Assembly: GCA_037576215.1 (NCBI GenBank) | Contig: JBANDB010000007.1 | Location: 1,147,001-1,211,000, forward strand | Origin: Armillaria gallica | Lineage: Eukaryota > Basidiomycota > Agaricomycetes > Agaricales > Physalacriaceae | DNA: 64,000 nucleotides | Direction of reading: 5' to 3' | Shown: positions 22,580 through 33,259 of the stretch, piece by piece | Layout of the letters: each line of letters opens with the position of its first letter | Numbering within the stretch: position 1 is the stretch's first letter | The notes under the pieces: generated by a model | The model's database searches: none | Seen by the model: only the letters and a program-made list of their open reading frames with translations | Told to the model about the DNA's origin: nothing | Program-made: the position numbers and the translations under genes

Positions 22580-24993
22580 TTACTGATTATAATCTACAAA
22601 CCCTTGCAGCTTCCTCGCGGTAAGCGGTGGGAACTTGAATGCGTTCAATTTACCCCCAAACGTTCGTACAATGCGTGCGATGCCATTCTTAAATCCTGCA
22701 ATCAAATCCCGTCAGTCCACATAGCCAGTGTATATTGATCACACTCACCATCACCGAGGTATCCTAGGACCTCGCTAGCTTTCGCCAACTCTATCCGAAG
22801 AACTTCTCGTTGTATTCTTTCTTTATCCGATAGGCCTTTTTCCTCTTCTGGTGGTGGGGGTCGCAGAGCGTTCAGTTCAATCTGGTAGTCTTCTATAGCT
22901 GACAAGAAGGATAGCATCGCCTCCAGGATTTTGGGAATATCCCTTTGGACGACCCCATATCGGTCTTCTGTCAGGGAAGAACACGTCAAGCGTGATAGGA
23001 CTAATAAGTTTTTTTAAGAATTAACCCCCAAATAATAATGTAAAGTCATCATCATACCTTCAACGACGAGGAGATCTAGTTCGCGCCCGGGTAAGGATCC
23101 CTCCGCGACCTTACTTATTCGTTCCCTAGTCCACCAATCCACCCATGTTCCAAATGCCTCCTGCACAGCAGAAGGGGTGTACCGACAACTGGCACGGCCC
23201 AAAGATTTCCTGACATTCCCAAAATAATCCTTGGCGTCTTCTACGCTTTTCGTGACCTCTGTTGGAACAGGTAAAGCGGTAGTCGCTGACTTGAACAAGT
23301 CCGGGATATGTGCAGCTTCTGCACCCGCTTCTACTGCTTGGGCGAATGATCCGTCCGAACCGAGAGAGTTGATGACGTTGCTGACGGGAGATGGTTTCGC
23401 TTGCTTGTAGATGGGCTGTTTAATTACAGAGACAGGTGTGGATAGGAAGGTGGGTGGTGGTTGCGCCGCGGATGCTACTGCGGGAGGTGGTGGGAGGGTG
23501 GGAGGGGCTCCTCTCCGCAAAAAATGCTGGTAATCTCTTCCGAGAAGAAGAAGACTCTCCCTGCACAGATGGCTCCAGAGATTGGGAGAATACTTTTGAT
23601 CTCCGAAAAGAGCTGTCCGACGAGCGCTCGCTGAAGGAGACAGGTCGGTAGATAGCTCGTTCAGTTCTGCATATGCAAAATATTTGAAGATTATATCAGA
23701 GGAGGCTGCTCCCGATACAAGGGTCACTGATGGGTCCGCTGTCATGTGTGACACGGGAATGGGCTGGCTAACGAAGGAATCGAACAGTAGTTCTGCGACT
23801 TCCCAGGTTGACAAGGTTGAAAATGCTAGGAACCACGCTCTTATCAGAAGAGCGAAGTGTTGGACAGGCAAAAGAATTGTCCAGGGACCTCGAAGGAAAT
23901 GGGCTGTGAATGGTCGCAAAATAAGATGAAGTAGTGGTAGGCGGTAAAGGATAGGAAGCGTGAGCCGTGCAATAGCAAAAACAGCCGCAGACGTGGGCAC
24001 GGAAACGGATGCGAGCAGAGCGACTATGACCAGTGTTCGTAAGAAGTCGCCGAACGTAACCGCCGACTTGCGGGTCTGGTTCTGCAGGATATTTCAGCCA
24101 TTGAGCTCATGGTTGCAAAGGATAGTGTACTCACAAAAGAAGAGGGCCATCTAAAGACAAATCGATCCATCATGATGTTCCGGAGCATGGAACAGCATGC
24201 AGCAATAACTTGAGAGATTAAAAGAAACACCAAACGGCCGTTGAAATAATATGGATGCTTCCTGATCCACTTAGCCATGTGGATAGTGAACATAGATATC
24301 AACCACTCACTTTGATTTGACAAATAGTGACAGCCGGGGGTCGTTCGATTTAGACATTCGAGCCAATGATACATGGAGTAGCGTCGCAATGATTGCAGAG
24401 GCAAGATAGACCAGGAATGCACTTTTAGTGCTCTGTTTCGCCAGAGCCTTCCGCAAGGTTTTTAAAGGCGTCTTTGACGTCGAGTGATAACCTAAGGAAA
24501 ACTGAATCGATGGATAAATTCAGTGAGAACGCGTCAACGAACCTGTGAGGTGCCTTTTTCTTAGCACCACGATAGGCAAAGCTACCACTACCCAGCATAC
24601 ATATGCCATCATTGACGTCGACGGCGTCACTGGAACCATGGCCACCCCGCCAATCCCCAATTCCTCGATACCGCCGAGGCACCATATTGTCCATGCCACC
24701 GTCTGGACCCAACAAAACGCGATAGAACCCAGGAAAATCCTCCAGAGAAGCCGTTGACGGAGAATGGCTTTGATGAGCGGTTCATACAATTCAGGTGCAT
24801 GAGGTACGGAAGGAGAAGACTTGACTGCAAGGGCAGAGGGTAATGCTCGCAGTGGCAAGGGACTTTTGGGCTGTGGCTGAGGAGCCAAAGGAGAAGAGAT
24901 GCTCGTCGGTATAGACGACGACGCCAATGACCTAGAGCTCGCCATCGGCGTTGAGCTCGTCATTGACGTCAGCGGCCGTCGTGTTGTGGCCAT
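22580..24993 (-). CDS. NDC1: nucleoporin NDC1, membrane anchor of the nuclear pore
   Basis: Integral membrane nucleoporin that anchors nuclear pore complexes, and in yeasts also spindle pole bodies, in the nuclear envelope. Start at 24993 (MATTRRPLTSM) begins a serine/proline-rich cytosolic leader. Transmembrane segments follow: LGSIAFCWVQTVAWTIW, MMAYVCWVVVALPIVVL, a third in the 24.4-kb exon, then HPYYFNGRLVFLLISQVIAA and a fifth near 23.95 kb. The family block SFVSQPIPVSHMTADP lies near 23740 and YFAYAELNEL near 23680. A soluble C-terminal region ends with GFKNGIARIVRTFGGKL and stops at 22580 after a final intron (about 22690-22740). Several short introns separate these blocks; I did not fix every border. 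The 5' end is 108 bp from the divergent Sae2/Ctp1 start, a shared promoter. I infer the family from membrane layout plus the SQPIPVS and AELNEL blocks. Confidence 0.85.
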
Positions 24994-25101
24994 GGTGGTG
25001 GTACAAGGTCAGGGTTGTGTTTGTTGATCGCCGTCACGTTGCCTACGTTTCTTGGGCCTCGTTCCTTCGACTCTTACCATCACCATCCTCGACGACCTCG
25101 C
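24994..25101. promoter_or_regulatory. 108-bp bidirectional promoter, NDC1 / Sae2-Ctp1
   Basis: The two start codons point away from each other across only 108 bases. No other frame explains the gap, so both core promoters and 5' leaders must lie here or overlap the coding starts. No TATA-like element is obvious. Confidence 0.6.
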
Positions 25102-27252
25102 ATGGACGGCGCGACTTTCTCCAGCGCCCACATGCGAGAGCGCGACAAAGTTCTCAATGAGAAGCACCGTAAAGAAATTGTGGCACACGAGGCCAAGTAT
25201 GACCGACTCAAGCATTCAGCTGAGGACACACTCAATCGTCTCAGCGACTTGACGAACCGGACTGGACACTTGGTCAGGGCCCTTGGATTTAGTGACTTGC
25301 AAGAGGCGCTGTTCGTGGTCGACAATGCTGAACATAGCACCAAGTACAGGGATGCATGGACTCGCATTGAGGACCTAGAAAGGGCGCTCCGTCGTGCGAC
25401 GGACGAAAGGGATCATCTACAGACTCAGCTGGACGATGCTGTTGAGGAAAGAAACAGACTCCAAGGGAAGAAAATGTACGTTCTATCTTACACGCCAATT
25501 ATAGCGAGAGTATTCATTTCCGATAGAGAGCTTCCAGCACCCCCTTCACCATCAGAACGTCTGCTGGCGGCCCAACTGAAAGCTCTCCAGTCACGATACG
25601 ATGAACTCTTGGATAAGAAGCAACGCGCAGCTGCAATATACAAACGAGATTACAACAAATGGCGCGACTTCAAGGCTTTTTTGTTTGATACAGAATGCAA
25701 AGCAAAGTCCAAAATGGAGGCCGAAAAGGACAATGAGTTTCGCCGGAACGTCTTCAAGCGGTTATCCGGCAATGGGAAGATGTTAGAAGAGATGGGGCCG
25801 CTGCTCTACGCGGACGACGGTGAGCATGTTTTCCATCCATGTGAACATGTTTACTCATCCGCAGGCAGCCTCGTATCCATACGAAGATAAGAATTTGTAC
25901 AAGCAAGACAAGGAGAATCAACTTAAATCCACAACAACGTCGATACTCACGTATGCGCCTGTTGGTTGACATGTTGATTCGCTATAACAGTCACCATAGG
26001 ACAATATTCCCGTCGGCTCCCTCCAAACGGCCTGGAACTCCAAGCCCAGCACCGCTTCCATCTGCCTCTCTTATCAGTGTAGACTGCCTGTCGAAGACTG
26101 TGATTCAATCACCACCGTAAGTCATAGTGACTCTCGTATCACTTCAATGACGCTTTCTGGTCCCTTAGATTATTCAGTCCCAAGAATATCGGCTCCATTC
26201 TTGTCCAAAATTCGTCAGACACGGAAGAGGACTCTCTTGGTATTGTTGATCCTTGTGCCTTCTTACCTAGCTCTGACGATTTGCTCTTTGGTAGCCGGGA
26301 CATCGAGCCCGACCCCGTTGCCCAAACTGTCTTTGGGTACGATTATCAATTCAATTCATTTGCAAGTCGCTAAGGCTGCGTCTTTAGCCCCATTGGCATC
26401 ACCATCTGCGCTGAACACTAGAGTAGAGCGGCGTTCAAACCTGGATAGCAAGCGACGCGGTCCTCGCACAATACCCGTCCTGTCATTAAGGCAATGTACG
26501 CCGACGGAATCGCAATCTTGGCATATACATAAAGTTTACAATATCTTAGCTCCGTCGACACCAACGAAACTGAAGAGTGCCTCAGACCCGCCGCGGAAAG
26601 TCCGCCGCCTAAGCCAGGAACATGACAGTCCTCGGTCTACACCATCTGCTCCCGCAGGAAAAGGCAAAGAGAAGGAGAAAGCCCCACCATCCGCATCCGC
26701 AGCGGTTAACGCGAAACAGACTAACGATTACTCGGCGTTCAAGGGACGTGGACGATACGCAAAGGATTCGAAAGAGAAAACGATCAACGAAACTTTTGCC
26801 ATCGATCCAAAGCACAACGATGGGCTCGAATTTCAGTTTGACGCTGTTGTCCGCAACAAGGACGAGCGGCGCAAACTCCATGCAGGGGATTGCGAATGCT
26901 GTCGTGACGTTCGTCTTTGTTTCTTCGTCTCGAACGAGCTCATTGCTAACGATCCTTTGCACAGTACTACGAAGGCGTAGGGCCCCTTCCGAAACGTCTC
27001 CAACAGCCACTGTGGCGGTCGCCGAAGAAGAATGCCACACCGTCTCCTGCACGGAGGAAGAAGGGGATATCGAGACATCGGTACAATTGGGCGCAAGGTG
27101 GGACGCCGCCTGGTTATTGGGACATTGGATTCCCGAATACACAGGAAACGAAGAGCATCAACGAGAGGGCGAAGGAGATGCATGAGAAGAAGAGGAGGGA
27201 GATCGAAGCAGAGGCTATGCGTGGAGACGGACGGTATGTGAGAAGGAAGTGA
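25102..27252 (+). CDS. Sae2/Ctp1/CtIP-like DNA-end resection factor
   Basis: Cofactor of the Mre11-Rad50 nuclease that starts 5' resection at DNA double-strand breaks. ATG 25102 opens MDGATFSSAHMRERDKV. A long coiled coil (residues about 15-130, the oligomerisation region) is followed by introns 25476-25526 and 25820-25868 and a disordered serine/proline-rich middle. The C-terminal SAE2 domain begins with AFKGRGRYA. It continues with NDGLEFQFDAVVRNKDERR, HAGDCECCRD, then across an intron YYEGVGPLP, ISRHRYNW and PPGYWDIGFP, and stops at 27250-27252 after GRYVRRK. The CxxC-like pair and the RHR motif are the family's DNA-contact signature. The gene looks intact. Three decayed partial copies lie at 10.2, 31.0 and 34.6 kb. 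Confidence 0.93.
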
Positions 27253-28369
27253 TAGAGCGGTTCCTCCTGGATTCTTCTGGATATCACTACGCATTTGTAT
27301 AGTAGCAAGCATTGTATTGTACAGTTCTCTTTCGCACCATCTCTATACCAAGGACATAGGTGCATCAGGTGAACGGTTCAGTAGTACAATATTCGACCTG
27401 TCGTCCACAAAAGACGCGAAGTATGATCAGAAGTATTCATAGGCCTGAAGTTCATGACAAGCTTGGAGAGATGAATCCGGGGAATAACAGATGTTACAAA
27501 TACTGGACATTAAAATCCACGACGTCTGGAACTGGAAGATCTAAATAGTGGATTCAAGATTGCCTGGCTGGCATGCACCACGCCGTCGCAGCAAAATATT
27601 GCGAAGGTTGGAAGGTGACAAGGAATGCGTAATTTTTCATCTGAATGAAACAGGTATAGTGAGCAAATAGATAGACGAAATGGAGGCAAGAAACAACGAA
27701 GTTAAGTATCTGAGTAAGAGGCCCATCGCTAACACGGCCCGGGTTCCGAGAATTTGATGGCAGCTCACTGCAAGTTTCTCTTTTGCTCCTTCCATCACAT
27801 TATACCGTGTTCGATCCTCTCTTCAAGTTCTAAAGACTTCCGGTGCTCCATTTCGTTTCAACGTGGCCTAAAACTATTCTTACTCCCGTTTGTGAGAACG
27901 CCTCAAGACACATATCTCACTACTTACGACTACGAATTTGAAGAGATATATGGTGCGTCGTCTCGCAGTCATGGGCAAATATTTAGAACTCCTGTGTGTG
28001 CAATACGCGGCAATTTCTTTCTCTAGGGATTCTCGCGTATTGATAACGGGCAGGGTGGATCGTTTGAAGAAGGGGCCGACGTGAACAGATTCTGCCTAAT
28101 ACAGACTGCACTAGTTTGGTATGTGGTTGTTTGCATTGTTTGCATTTTCTGAGTAATGACATGTCACAGGAGGATTGTAGCGTATCGATACGATGTCTTT
28201 CTTTTATGCCATAGCAATGATTACAGGTTTGCACAGCACGTTGTCTTGGTGTGACCCACCCGCCTCCTCATCCCCAAACTCGAACATCGACGATATCTAA
28301 CCTAATGGGCGGTGATGCTGAGGCGTAAACCTCGCAACGGTCTTCATGAACCAGAAAGGTGAGCAGCTA
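27253..28369. other. intergenic stretch, no supported gene
   Basis: The first about 130 bases are the 3' flank of Sae2, recognisable because relics elsewhere copied it. A 90-codon frame at 27754-28026 has no motif. Confidence 0.45.
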
Positions 28370-28670
28370 CTGGATAAACTGGATGGAGAAAGCCTTATAC
28401 TCCTTCGCATTAGGTTTGACCGAAGCATCATCCCACTGCTCTGGAAACATCCCCGACAATATGGGCGATAGATTGTATTCCCGAGGACATGAAGCCGATT
28501 CTGCTGCCATCGGTGATCCCCGAACTGGGAGTTGGTTGTAATCATTTATGGGAAGTTCTGTTCTTGACGTTGTCCTTGTCAGGCCCCTCGTTGATTTCAG
28601 GTGATATCACCAAGCTGTACCAAGTTCTAGGCGCGCAACACTATGAAGCACAGAAGCTTCGTAGTAGCGG
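28370..28670 (+). pseudogene. DyP peroxidase relic, N-terminal half piece
   Basis: The plus strand reads DNMGDRLYSRGHEADSAAIG and DPRTGSW, matching DNLGDEFYSQGQEADSAAVG and DPGTGNW of the intact DyP (residues about 110-150). A stop follows GSW, then shifted homology continues (SSVLDVVL; ITKLYQVLGAQ). The heme-site motifs are absent. It lies about 550 bp upstream of HET copy 2 in the same orientation. Confidence 0.78.
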
Positions 28671-28929
28671 GGCACGTCCAGTTCGACGCTTCTCTGCTAC
28701 TTGCCTCCAAGAGCTGGCCCCCATTTTCCACTCGAACGTCGTCCGAATGACCTGCGCGCCTCCATCATCAAAGTGAGGCCCCCTTGAGCTATCTGCGATA
28801 TCAATCATTTGGGAGATCAAAACAGCCGTAGCCACGAGTGCGTGAGGCGATGCATACTGATGACACTATCACCAGTTAGTTCTGTTCATCATTCACTTTG
28901 TCCACACACTTGAACATCATACATGGCAC

Positions 28930-28968
28930 CTAACTCTTTGGGTACACTGTACCCAAAGAGTTAGGTTC
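28930..28968. repeat. perfect 18-bp inverted repeat with 3-nt loop
   Basis: Arms at 28930-28947 and 28951-28968 are exactly complementary (ACCTAACTCTTTGGGTAC and its reverse complement) around ACT. There is no T-run after it and no gene directly upstream that it would terminate. It may be a protein-binding palindrome, a hairpin-prone recombination scar or a tiny element. Confidence 0.85.
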
Positions 28969-29217
28969 TGTGCAACCGCGTCTTCACACCATACCCCATT
29001 GATCTCCTGAACTGGCAATAGTATGTGAGTTTGCATCGCTTTCAATATTCACATCCTCATTTTGGTTATGATTAGGAATACTCCACAATGGATGTGAACG
29101 AATGGTATTGTCGTTACCATGATGACATATCATCTCAAATGATCTGGCACAAACATCAGAGTAAGTGTGTAAGAATATGAAAAGAAGGACATTAAATGAT
29201 GCAATATAGCACACCTC

Positions 29218-30800
29218 AAGTACGGGAATCTCCCAGAGGTTTCCCTCTCCTCTCCTCTCCTCTCCTCTCCTCCCGGTGGGATGGGCCAAAATGTGGCCAT
29301 TCCGGTGCTGAAGCAACGGTCATACACCGGCAGGAAACCCGCCATACCATCCGCTCTTGCTGCTACTCTCTGCACTGATCTCGGAATTCAGAGACTCTTG
29401 GAGAAGCTTAACACCACCCTCGGTACTTCATACACTCTGTTCACCGCATGGGTATACTCCGTTCTTGGAGACTGCATCTTAGAGAACCGTGACTTTGGTA
29501 CCGCATATGCCTATCTCCGCCCGTTTTAGTACAACCTGGAAAACTCGGATCTGGCCATCACGGTGATAGAGAATCTACTGAAGCGTGAAGAACGACACCG
29601 AAAGATGCTGCAAGATGTACTTGTCGAAGACAAAATCATCTGCTCTGTTGTGCCTCCCCGGCGCGTCTGGGATCTGTATAGTAATCGGGTAGCGCCGTGG
29701 TGGGTCGCCCGACAAAAACCATGAGGAACATCACATGGATGGATGGATGAAGAAGACCGTGAGGACGTGTCGACGCTCATTAATGGACGTGAATGGCCCG
29801 TGCCGATCCCTAAAGGCACCAGCCTGGATCTCATCCAGATTGAGATGCTCCATCTAGGAGCAGAGTACGTGTGGCTGGACGTGCTCTGTCTGGGACAGAA
29901 AGGCGGGTCGATGGAGGATCGGCGAATGGAAGAATGGAAGAATGGAAGGTGGGTGTGCCAACCATCGGATCTGTGTATGAACAGGCCTAGAAAGTGGTGT
30001 GCTACTTGAGCGGCCTAGGATGGCCGCTGAGTTCAAAGGCTGACGACTTTGAGAGTGACCAGTGTTGGTTCAAACGTGCATGGACACTACAGGAAATCAG
30101 CGAGCATTCGGTCATTGGGAGGGACACCGGCGATGAAGAAATACGAGCCAAGTTTGAGGAGAAACTGTCATCATCGCAGAAGATACATAGTGGAGGGCAT
30201 GTGTATGATGTACTGTCATAGATGCAGGAGCGGATGTCAACAAATCCTGTCGATAAAGTTGCCGGGATGGCATACCTTCTGTTTTCAGACTCTATACCGG
30301 CGTACTACGGAAAGCAGTCCGAGGAGGATGCATGGATAGCTCTAATGGAGGTGACAACGCGCTGGTATCAGGGAGATTTACTCTTCCTATATCCTAAACC
30401 TGGGACCGGCAACAAAATTTGGCGACCATCATGGAAGCAGGTCATGATGGAGACGCTTTCATTTCAGCATCCAACAGAGGGTCCATGGATTGATCGTCAC
30501 CACCAGGATGGGAGGTTCGATGCCGACACATACTGTAATGGATACATTATTGAATCGGCGTTTGTGCGAGGATTGTCCGAGGGAGACTCGCAAGAGCAGA
30601 GGCGACGGGGAGAACTTGTTGTCAAAGACCACATTGGGACGGAGCGTATATTGGATATCGTCGCCCAGATGGCTCATACACACTGCTAGGCACGAATTGC
30701 GCAACTGGCACTGTGCTATGCTGGGTAGTCGGGTGGAGACTGCCCGATCAAAAGCCATGAAAGTTGTCGGTTTTCCAAATGTACGAGGAGACTACGATGC
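29218..30800 (+). pseudogene. HET-domain gene, copy 2 (multiple nonsense codons)
   Basis: Degenerate heterokaryon-incompatibility protein gene. In order, split among frames: NLPEVSLSSP (29228), IPVLKQRSYTGRKPAIPS, DCILENRDFGTAYAYLRPF, then a stop where other copies have Trp (29527). KP-stop-GTSHGWMDEEDRED again has a stop in place of Trp. AEYVWLDVLC, a frameshift in a GAATGGAA repeat (about 29925-29950), VPTIGSVYEQA-stop, WFKRAWTLQEIS, VLS-stop-MQERMS, LLFLYPKPG, WRPSWKQVM and VVGWRLPDQ (about 30735) follow. A CTCTC microsatellite shifts the frame at 29243-29273. The whole length of the family is still visible, so decay is recent compared with the Sae2 relics. Confidence 0.85.
29243..29276. 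repeat. (CTCCT)n microsatellite in HET copy 2
   Basis: About seven 5-mer units of CTCCT/TCTCC type. Copies 1 and 3 read TCCGCTCC here without expansion, so slippage after duplication broke the frame. Confidence 0.8.
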
Positions 30801-31003
30801 CATTGGTGTCACGAGGCATCGCTACAAAGACTCATACAGCGTTTCTGGCTTGATGTGAATAAATGTTCACAGTATACCAGTTTGAAAATGATTCTGGACC
30901 CTATACTCTGTCTCGTCTTGTGTTATGCATCGGTGTTCGGTATCTGTTTAACTTACTCTCCTGCTTTTTATTGTCCTATTTATTGATTTTCGTCCTGATT
31001 TAG

Positions 31004-32250
31004 GCTTTCAAGCTGACAATAGGAAGATACTGGAGGAGATAGGGTCGTTGCACTGTGTAGACCACGGTGAGCATGGTTTCAATCTATTCGAGTATTTCCC
31101 ATTCATCCTCAGACAGCTTCGTATCTCTACGAGGACAGGAACTTGCACAGACGCGACAAGCAGAATCATCCGGAATTTACACCCATACTGAACTGATACA
31201 CTATATCGATTACCATAGGCTAGTCGAAACAGATTTCCACCAAATCGGCCTGGAACTCCAAACTTGGCACCGCTTCCGGCTGGTCCTTCGAAGACCACAA
31301 CTCTGTTGCCACCGTAAGTCTTGTGGACCCATTAATCAATCGCTTCAATCGCACTTAGTGTCCCTTAGATTCAATATTCAGCCCACGGCTAACGGCTCCA
31401 TCTGGTCCCAAATTCGTCAGAAATAGAAGCCATCTTAGCCTTCTTGTCGTTTACACTTCCCGCCTCCATTCTTGATGAATCGGCTTGTACTTACCCGGAC
31501 TCTGTTGACCAAAGTGCTTTCCAGGGTCGAGGTACGATCAACGATTCAATTCTTTTGTAAGACGCTAAAAATGCGTCTTTAGCCCCCTTTGGCCTTATCA
31601 TTTACGCGTTTCAGGTCCCAGCCCTGGATAGCAAGTGACGCGGTCCTCGCTCAGCATTGCTCCTCTCAGTAAAGCAATATGCGCTAACGAGATCGGAATT
31701 TCCGCGTATGAATCTCATAGTATCTTAGCTCTATCCACACCAACGAAAACCACCGCAAGCGGTCTCAGTCAGGACTAAGGGTGACCCTCACTCTACGCCA
31801 TCTACTCCCATAGGAAAAGGTAAAGAGAAGGAGAAAGCCGTGTCACGATTCATCGGCATCCGCACTAGCCAACGCCAAACAGACGTATGGTTATTCAGTG
31901 CTCAAGGGTCGTGGACGATACGCAAAGGATTCAAAAGAGAACTTAACGATCACGAAACCTTTGCTATCCAATGCGCAATAACAGGTTTGGCTGTCAGTTT
32001 GACCTGAAACAAGGACGAGCAGCGGAAACTTCATGCAGGGGATTTCGAGTGTTGCCGTAACGTTCGCTTTTGACCTCGAAGCAGCCTGTGCCTGTGGCGG
32101 TCACCGACAAACGTTACGCATTCCCCTGGGCGTGAGATAGGATTCGAATATGTTAGAAGGAAGTCATATATTTGGTTCTCAGTACGTTGCTTTCCTGGAT
32201 GTCGTACGCAATTGTATAATTAGCAAGCAGTGTATCATTACCCTACTAGG
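31004..32250 (+). pseudogene. decayed Sae2/Ctp1 copy 2, introns and 3' flank retained
   Basis: Nucleotide similarity to the intact gene runs from the equivalent of FKRLSGNGKMLEE (about 31010) through two intron equivalents (GGTGAGCATG near 31069; CCGTAAGTC near 31314), the middle region and GGTCGTGGACGATACGC (FKGRGRY) to the CECCRD region near 32050. It then skips the exon with RHRYNW/PPGYWDIGFP and resumes at the VRRK end and the 3' flank (about 32150-32250). Frames are broken many times. Retained introns show a genomic duplication. Confidence 0.85.
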
Positions 32251-33163
32251 GGTGCGGGGTACGGATGTGCAAATTATATCGTTGCGGATACGGCCGTAGA
32301 GCGTACTAAAACATTTCCGCGTTAAACTGTGCAATTTGCTCCATTAGGAGGGTCATATGTACCGACCTCGATGATTGCATGGTTCCCTAGGGCAAGTGAA
32401 AGAATGTTCTCATCTGGTCTCCCCCCACACCACCTCTCCGATACACACACATCATCGAACAGCAAGTCGCCCCAGTCAGCAACTCCGGCACTCTCACCGT
32501 GTTCGCCGATTTGGACCATCGCATATCATGTACTTTTTATCTTCGGGCCCCACTTGAGGGATATCTGCATAAATGTTTACGGCTACTACATCGGAAAGCG
32601 AAGGGATGAAGCTGGGCAAAAGACGGAAAGCGGTCTTTGCACTATATGCCAGGAATCTGGATTCGGATGCGTGGGTGATGTACATATCATCATTTCGTCG
32701 CATGGAGGTCCACCTCAGTGACAGTTGTTTCGCATATTACAGTGGCTATAATACGTATATCACTAGGCAATTTCCTGGCAATACAGAGTCAATGAGTTCA
32801 CTACCGGTTGCAAGCAGTAGATCGAAAACAGTGCGCAGAGCCTAGAGGGTCAATACTCACTCTGCTGACGTTTGCAGAACGATAGTCAGTCAAAGCGATT
32901 CGTAAATCAGAAGACGAATGCAGGGATTTCGGCCATACGAGTTAACCTAGTAGTGATTGCCGTACTTGACTTCATAGCCGACTCGGAGGCAACGGGCCGG
33001 CGGCAAAAAAACTGAACTCCATCAAAACTCCTCAGTTCTGTGGGGATGGCACACAAAATTTAAGATTACGGTACGGCACAAGATGAGGGCAGTGACGGAC
33101 GTCCCCGCTAAGTAGCATTCTTGTTAACAGCACAAAGATGAAAAAAATAAGCGATCACGGACC
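32251..33163. other. no supported gene
   Basis: Overlapping frames of 60-130 codons without motifs. The sequence CTAGGGGTGCGGGGTACGG at about 32246-32264 resembles a hAT-type terminus but no partner was found. Confidence 0.4.
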
Positions 33164-33259
33164 GTGATGGAAAATTGGACTCAGTTTCAACTCCCGCCAC
33201 GGGCCGGCCTGGCAAACTGCCACAGCGAAAGCGACCGTCGGGCCACAGCCAGCTTTAGT

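Noticed and set aside
23436..23651. plus-strand frame inside NDC1
   Set aside because: Shadow of the NDC1 coding exon; antisense composition only.
26622..27185. 187-codon plus-strand frame over the Sae2 3' half
   Set aside because: It is the wrong frame across a real intron; the other frame carries the SAE2 domain.
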